A stretch of 64,000 nt of DNA from Glandiceps talaboti (Eukaryota > Hemichordata > Enteropneusta > Spengelidae). Location: positions 1,364,001 through 1,428,000 of the forward strand of contig NC_135550.1 in NCBI RefSeq assembly GCF_964340395.1. Reading direction: 5' to 3'. The notes below the pieces were generated by a model, which ran no database searches, was not told the DNA's origin, and saw only the letters and a list, made by a program, of their open reading frames with translations. Positions 58,215-64,000 of this stretch are shown piece by piece. Every line of letters starts with the position of its first letter. The first letter of the stretch is position 1. Both the position numbers and the translations under genes were made by a program.

Positions 58215-59735
58215 CACCTGGATGGCTGCATGTCAATAAAAGAATCAATGAAATTTCCACAAATGTGATAGATTTACGCATCCTCTGTCCTTTGCATTTT
58301 GATGGATACCTTTTACCTCTCTTTGCAAAATCGATTCCATTGAAAACAAATGAACATGGAATTGGCTAGAAAGATGCAATGATATGAATGTGAATTTTAC
58401 CAGTCATGTAGCATTTCATTTTGAGTGTGTCAGATGAAAGTTAATGGCATGAACATAGAGACAGATGTACATTGGATGTAGGGTATTATTGGGTCAATAC
58501 TTTGGTAGTTGCCTTTGAAGACATATTGGAATAAGAAGACATATATGATCAACTCTTTCACACTGAATCAAGCACAGCACTTCAAACACCTTCCACAACT
58601 TCACCAGTATGGTCAAACCCTCGGTCTTTATGGCACAGCCTGAATGACAACATAGATTATTGAATGCATCAGATATTGATCACATTGGGTAAACCTTTTT
58701 TGATGCAAGTGTACAGAAGCACCAAACATCATGAAGTCCAGTAAGAAAATGTAATACATTCTGTTTTATTAATAAGTTCTGACTGACCCATAGTTTATAT
58801 GAACACATCACCCTCTGGTTTGTATTGTTGACGGTTGGTTATTTTGTTTATTAGTTGGATTTGTCATCATTCGGTTGGTTGGTTGGTCGGTCGGTTGGTC
58901 GGTTTGTTGTCTGCATTAGTTGGTTGTCTGTTGGTTGTCATTTATTATCTTGTTTATAGTTGTTTGGTAATGTGGTTGGTCCTTTGAGTTTGTTGGTTAG
59001 TTTGTTGTCTAATTGGTTAGTTTGTTTGTTTGTCAAGTTCACTTATTTGTTGGTTTGCTTTGTGGGCCACAAATAATGTTGTACATCAATGATGCATTGA
59101 ATTGGATTAGAGGGTGCTGTGACTATGTACACCATGTGGGTTGGTCTTAACTCACCGATAACATAGAATGTACATTGCATTTTCTTTTTTGGCCTTTGTG
59201 ATGTCTGGTTCTTCTGTTCACTTCTACCATTGAACTTCAATGAAAAATGTTTATTCAAACCGATCAAAATCTGATGCCTTTGATATCCAGATATGTTGTC
59301 GGTCAGGCCAGGTCATACATTGAGGGGGTAACCATACTGGTGAAGTTATGGAAGGGTTAAATGAACTGATATGCCCGATTAAGTGTGAAAGAGTTTGTCA
59401 CATTGCCATCTCTTTCCAACATGTCATCAATGCCAACTGTCAATGTATTGAAACAATAATGTCATATTTCCTACATACATCTGTCTCAATGTTCATGGCA
59501 TGAACTTTCATCAGACACACCCAAGATAACATGCTCCATGATCGGTGAAATTCATATTTATTTCACCACTTCTTTTTTGTCAATTTCTTGTTTATTTTTT
59601 ATCAATGCAAATAGATTTTACATTGGAAAGTGAAAAGCACTCATCACAATGCAAAGGATGGAGTATGGATAAATTTGCAACATTTGTAGCCATTTCTTTG
59701 TTTTGTTTATCAATGTAGCCATCCATGTGTTACTT
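58215..59735. repeat. Foldback-like inverted repeat with ~500-bp arms
   Basis: The left arm (about 58215-58700) returns inverted at about 59240-59735. Matching landmarks include CTGGATGGCTGCATG, CCTTTGCATTTTGATG, a TGTGTCAGATGAAAGTTAAT block and ACTTCACCAGTATGGTCAAA with their inverses. The loop is rich in GGTTGGTTGGTCGG-type iterations. It would sit within the intron of the candidate transcript at 56985-61145. The 80-codon frame at 58127-58369 is in the arm and unsupported. Confidence 0.8.
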
Positions 59736-60124
59736 CATGTGAACAGAAGCAAGTACATCAACTTCCAACCACATTAAATGATCAATCTCAAAGTATTGAT
59801 CATAAATTGCATACTGCTCTGCAGACTACTGTTTTTTATTTACAAACCACTGTTCACGAGTTGCAAAATGCTGTCTGCAAAGTGAGTTTTTTCACTCTTG
59901 GCCCAGTTTTGCAAGTGTTCATCCTGTGTAAATCTTCAACTGGGCAGCACGATATTTTGAAGATATTGGATGATTAATTAGTGATAATTCACAAGACCTC
60001 TATTATGTTCATCACTTATAAACTAATGTCCAAGATAGAATGGTAATCTGCAGATAATCAATGTATTGATAAGAATCAACATGGCCATGACATGTATTAC
60101 CTACATGTTTCTCTTTCCACTCAG

Positions 60125-60196
60125 ACAACACAACAAAATCAAAATGTGCAACAGATGCCTGCCAGGATTCAAATATGTTACAAACTATATGAAAAG
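60125..60196 (+). other. Putative 72-bp internal exon
   Basis: Bounded by a pyrimidine-rich acceptor (TCTCTTTCCACTCAG) and the donor AAAAG|GTATTT, and 24 codons long in an open frame reading NQNVQQMPARIQICYKLYEK at its end. In phase 0 it would join 60652-60711 to give a short C-terminus ending MYAQY and a stop. A noncoding transcript is equally possible. Confidence 0.35.
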
Positions 60197-60651
60197 GTAT
60201 TTAGAGCTGATTGTTGTTTAATTTACTTATTTTCTGAGATATGTCTTTCTTACTTTAAAACCTGTGCGTCTTTGTCTAGTTTTGTGTGATCAATGCACAT
60301 TGTTTCTATAAGAAACACCTGTAATGCTCTCTACTGCAGTTGTTTTTTATTTGATTGTCAGTATTCTTTACAATTAAAAACAAAAAAACAAATTGAAATG
60401 AGCTGTCTGAATGACCAACCAGCCTTCAAAATAGAAATGCATACAAAATAGGAGGCTGCCATTACTATGTTTTCATACATTGTCAATGGTCCACAGCTGC
60501 CAAAATAGGTGTCCACTGCTCTTCTAGTTTTGACATGGTCTTCCTTAATGTACACATTACTTTAGAATGTACATGTACATGACTTGTTATGTCTTAATAT
60601 TTCCAGTTATTGATATATAGGTGTTAATGATTTTTGATTTTTGTATTGTAG

Positions 60652-61145
60652 GCATCAACATCCCCTGACCAGAGCACCTCAATTGTGAACAACATGTATG
60701 CCCAATATTAGCTATAGTTGCTGCAGAGTTACAATCCATAGACTTGGATACATCACCAAGAACATGTCAAAGTCTACAGCAGAGTAAATATTGTACAGAA
60801 GGAGGAAGAAGTCAAGACTACAATGTACCATTGTATCACCAAGAACACTTGCCGCAATCCACCACAAGGTGCAAATATTGTGCAGGAAGTCGAAGGAGTC
60901 GACTACCAGTTACATCACCAAGAACACTCTTCACAATCCACCGCAGTATTAATGTTGTACAGGAAGAGGAAGAAGTCAAGACAACAACGTACCATTGTAT
61001 CACCAAGAACACTTGTTGCAATCCACCACAAGGTGTAAATATTGTGCAAGAAGAGGATGAAGTCGAGACTACCAGTTACATCACCAAGAACACACTTTGC
61101 AATCCACCACAGTGTTAATTTACACAGGAAGAGGAACAAGTCTAC
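60652..61145 (+). other. Putative terminal exon with an 82-bp tandem repeat
   Basis: Follows the acceptor TTTTTGTATTGTAG. The first 60 bases continue the frame of 60125-60196 (ASTSPDQSTSIVNNMYAQY, stop at 60709-60711). From about 60744 to 61145 five units of roughly 82 bp, each with ATCACCAAGAACAC and a CAATCCACCAC block, run head to tail in an alternating A-B-A-B pattern. A 124-codon frame (60744-61118) crosses them, reading INVVQEEEEVKTTTYHCITK. This frame is probably a product of the repeat, not the main protein. Confidence 0.35.
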
Positions 61146-62334
61146 CAGTTACTTTCAGGATTGGTCAGCGTGTCTTGGTAAGAATCAAGTCTTTAATGTC
61201 TCCAAGTCATTTGGAAGACTATGTAGCATTTGAATCAACAATGACACAAGTAGAATGAGTGACCTAGAACATAGAGGTAGTCTTTGTAAGAACCAGAAGC
61301 TGTAAAATGAACACCTTTTATTTCGTAATTATCTCATATTGTCAACTTTCATGTGAAGCATGTATTTATAATTTATCAACAAATCCATACCCAGTCCAGG
61401 ATTGTTTATCAAATATCAAATACAGTACCATCACTATAATTAGTAAGCAATTAAAAGAATTGGATAAACTTTTCCCAGTGAGTTCCCTCAAGTATAGCTG
61501 CCACACCCTCCCACCTCTAAATAACATGTTTTTGACAAACAAACAAAAAAAAAGAATGAAAAATGACTACAGCTACTGGGGTTTCAATATTTGAGATTTT
61601 TTTTAAAAGCCATGTTGGCTTGAATATTTTTTGTGGGCTACCTGGTATATGATGCTATAATGTAGGAGGGAACATACATTTGGAGGTGTTTAGGAATCAT
61701 TGATTGTAAATTCTGAGAAATTTTATAATTTGTGAAAATCCCTGTCACTGTATCCTTAAACAAGCGCAATCATTCTCTAAATTTTTTTTTGGTATTTAGC
61801 AAAACCCTCATCCCCTGCCATTGCCACTGTCTTTTTTGCATGGACTTGACCTGAAGATGAGGGACCTACGTGAACTAGGGTGTCTACTTGTGAAAATTGT
61901 TAGACAAACTATTACTTTGCCATAGATGTTAAGGTAAAAAAGACTTAAAGTTAACCCCAGACATGGCTTAGTTGATCTGTCTGGTACTAGACTGCAATAA
62001 TCCATTTGGTATAGTAAGAATGATAACCTGTTAAGTGAAAGATGATGTGCAAATTTAGTGAGTGCACGTTAGTGGCTGTATTATGAAATAGGGACAAGAG
62101 TAACATAGCCACCACAACCACCACACTCCTAGTAACATGTTAACCAATTGATGTTTGGGTCAAAAGAAGTGAGATTAATTGGCTTTTAATGTATGTAATC
62201 CCCAGCAATCATAGTAATGGCATGTGCAACTTTAAACTCCACAATTATATTAACTGCCATAATTAATTTCATTCAGTACAGCAATTGTGATACAATGTTA
62301 CTTAGTTAAAGTGCCATCTTGTGGAGTCATGATG
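61146..62334. other. No gene recognised
   Basis: Possible 3' flank of the candidate transcript; no poly(A) signal is convincing. Only short frames occur. Confidence 0.3.
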
Positions 62335-62650
62335 GGTGATTAGTTAAGAGTGTCTGGCTTTGAATTTGCAGGTTGCAGTTCTAGCTTCATCGAATGGCTA
62401 AGTCCCTGGGCAAGATTTGAACCATGCCTCAGTCAACCAGCTGTATAATTGGGGACCTGGTAGGATAGAGGTTGCAATGTGAATACTTTAATCCTATGTG
62501 CTTATAGCGGCTGCAATGGATCGTAGGCTACCCAGGGAGTTGAAGTAAAGGGCTATTGTGCTGTTATAGATCTGTGTCAGGGATAATAATTGTAAAGTAC
62601 TTGGAGCACAGAGTGGGAAAGTGCTATATAAAAACCAACATTGTTATTGT
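62335..62650 (+). mobile_element. tRNA-derived SINE
   Basis: The head carries a box A-like GTGATTAGTTAAGAGTG and, about 40 bp on, a box B-like GGTTGCAGTTCTAGC, the spacing of an internal RNA polymerase III promoter. A conserved-looking body follows (TCCCTGGGCAAGATTTGAAC, AGCTGTATAATTGGGGACCT). The tail is AAAGTGCTATATAAAAACCA with ATTGTTATTGTTA repeats. The AAGCGCTATATAAA-type tail is common in SINEs of deuterostomes and other marine animals. The copy is moderately diverged. Confidence 0.75.
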
Positions 62651-63650
62651 TATATTCTAAAACTACTTCTAAAACAAATGCATTCTCACTCCTTTGATTA
62701 TGGAGAATATTTCCTGAACACTTGCATGTAAAATATGAATTGCTAGTCATAACTATTGAGAATATGAATATAATTATTATCATTTCATTACAATTGAAGT
62801 AGACCTAGCCAATACAAATCTTCATTGTATTCATTTGGTAGACTGTTGCCCAGTCCCTTTGTGTATGTTTTGGTCACCTCTAGTCTATGCACCTAACACT
62901 AACCCTTACCCTAACAATTAACCATACTAATAAATTTAACTATATTCCTAACCATATCTGTAAAGACTAACACAAACCAACTTTAGGTGGTTGTTAAGCT
63001 TACACAAAGAAAAAAAGCAACTTGGTCTACCATTTTTAATATAATGATGATTTTTTTGGATATAATTATTCTTAATATAAGTTTTGTATCATGATATTTT
63101 TAATTGTACTCAAGGCTTTGATTAGAATCCCTTTAGGTACCAGAATAAATATACCAACTTTCTGGGAAGGGAAGATAGCTTTACATCATTCCTTTTCTTT
63201 CTTTCTTTTTTTTATGGGGGGGGGGGGCAGTAATACTTTACTTTTCTGAAGGAACACCTGTACTACTTTCATGGGGGGGGGGGGGGGTTGATATTAACTG
63301 TACAGCTATACTTTCATTTTATGAGAAGACAACTACACTTTACTTTGATAGTCCATTGAGGAACAACTATACTAATTTTATGGGAAGATCAGTTATACTT
63401 CACTTTGGGGAGTACTTTACTTTTAGACAGTTGTCAATACAAGATTAGGGAATAGCTGTACTTTAATTTAATAAGGGAAGAGCTATGATTTACTATTATG
63501 ATTACTATTTATGGTACTATATTTATAGGGGGAGGGTCAGTTATACTTTACCTTGATTGTAGAACAGATATTGATATTGGGGAAACAGCTATACTTTAAT
63601 TCAATGCGGGAATAGATTTACTACTGTTATGCCATGGGGACAGTTATAAT
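62651..63650. other. No gene recognised; G-runs and TATACTTTA iterations
   Basis: Two G runs (63216-63227 and 63273-63287) are followed by loose iterations of AGCTATACTTTA/AGTTATACTTTA to about 63600, a degenerate minisatellite. A few ACCCTAAC-like strings near 62895 are not a telomeric array. Confidence 0.4.
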
Positions 63651-64000
63651 TAGTCCCTGCCGGACGAAGTCTGGGACGGGGACTTATGGATTGGGTTCCA
63701 TCCCGTCCGTCCATCCAGAGCCATTTCTTGGAGATGCCTGGGCCGATTTTTTCAAACTTCATACAGAGTCATACAGAGGCAACATACAATGGCATACATA
63801 TGCACGTCAGTTTGTTTCATGATACGATCCAATATGGCTGCCTAGCAGCCATTTTGTTTGCAAATTTTCCCTGTCCAAAGCCATAACTCACACATGCTTG
63901 AACAGATCTCATTCAAAGTTGGTATTAGGACAGTGTTCTATGGCATACAAGTGCATATCCATTTTCGTTGTGATATGATCCAATATGGCTGCCTGGCAGC
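63651..64000 (+). repeat. Family-B modular repeat, copy 3, cut by the window end
   Basis: Starts at TAGTCCCTGCCGGACGAAGT, with GGGGACTTATGGATTGGGTT and the first one and a half units (GATACGATCCAATATGGCTG). Collinear with 15485 onwards. Confidence 0.85.

Noticed and set aside
62895-62930. Telomere-like ACCCTAAC strings
   Set aside because: Only about three imperfect units in the interior; not an array.

Overview
This is an AT-rich animal nuclear window dominated by repeats. Several things point to a marine invertebrate: introns with GT-AG ends, three clades of non-LTR retrotransposons, a tRNA-derived SINE, many microsatellites, abundant TACATGTA-type strings, and a gene for a PCC/DUF296-domain protein. 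A hemichordate, echinoderm, amphioxus or lophotrochozoan would all fit, and the sequence alone does not decide between them. Almost no long reading frame belongs to a host gene; the long ones are retrotransposon ORFs.

Host signal is sparse. (1) The first coding exon of UBR7 lies on the minus strand at 8237-8395. A possible divergent first exon (8687-8812, plus strand) sits across a roughly 290-bp gap that would be a bidirectional promoter. (2) Two consecutive exons (26395-26577 and 29125-29376, plus strand) encode a PCC/DUF296-domain protein, with a poly(A) signal at 29410. Their 2.5-kb intron is filled with repeats. (3) A possible TATA-driven spliced transcript starts near 56985, with splice-bounded segments at 57714, 60125-60196 and 60652 and an 82-bp tandem repeat at 60744-61145. 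(4) An unrecognised 108-codon frame with its own poly(A) signal lies at 12537-12860.

Mobile elements: a 5'-truncated LINE (5943-7886) with older relatives at 16716-17340 (minus) and 25083-25400; a CR1/L2/jockey-like LINE with endonuclease and reverse transcriptase (about 18620-21839), broken by one frameshift; a Tx1/L1-like LINE (40508-44523) bounded by an 11-bp target duplication; a CR1-like 3' stub at 28395-28905; a 5.7-kb terminal-inverted-repeat element (34220-39955) with a 6-bp target duplication inside a 34-bp minisatellite; several MITEs; and a SINE at 62335-62650.

Two architectural themes stand out. First, long-armed inverted repeats (foldback-like units with arms from tens to about 700 bp) recur about every 4-6 kb. 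Second, three unrelated dispersed families (called A, B and C here) are each built from units of about 110-165 bp, and A and C end in microsatellites. All three lie head to tail at 30.6-33.36 kb. No rRNA, tRNA, CRISPR or viral gene was recognised.
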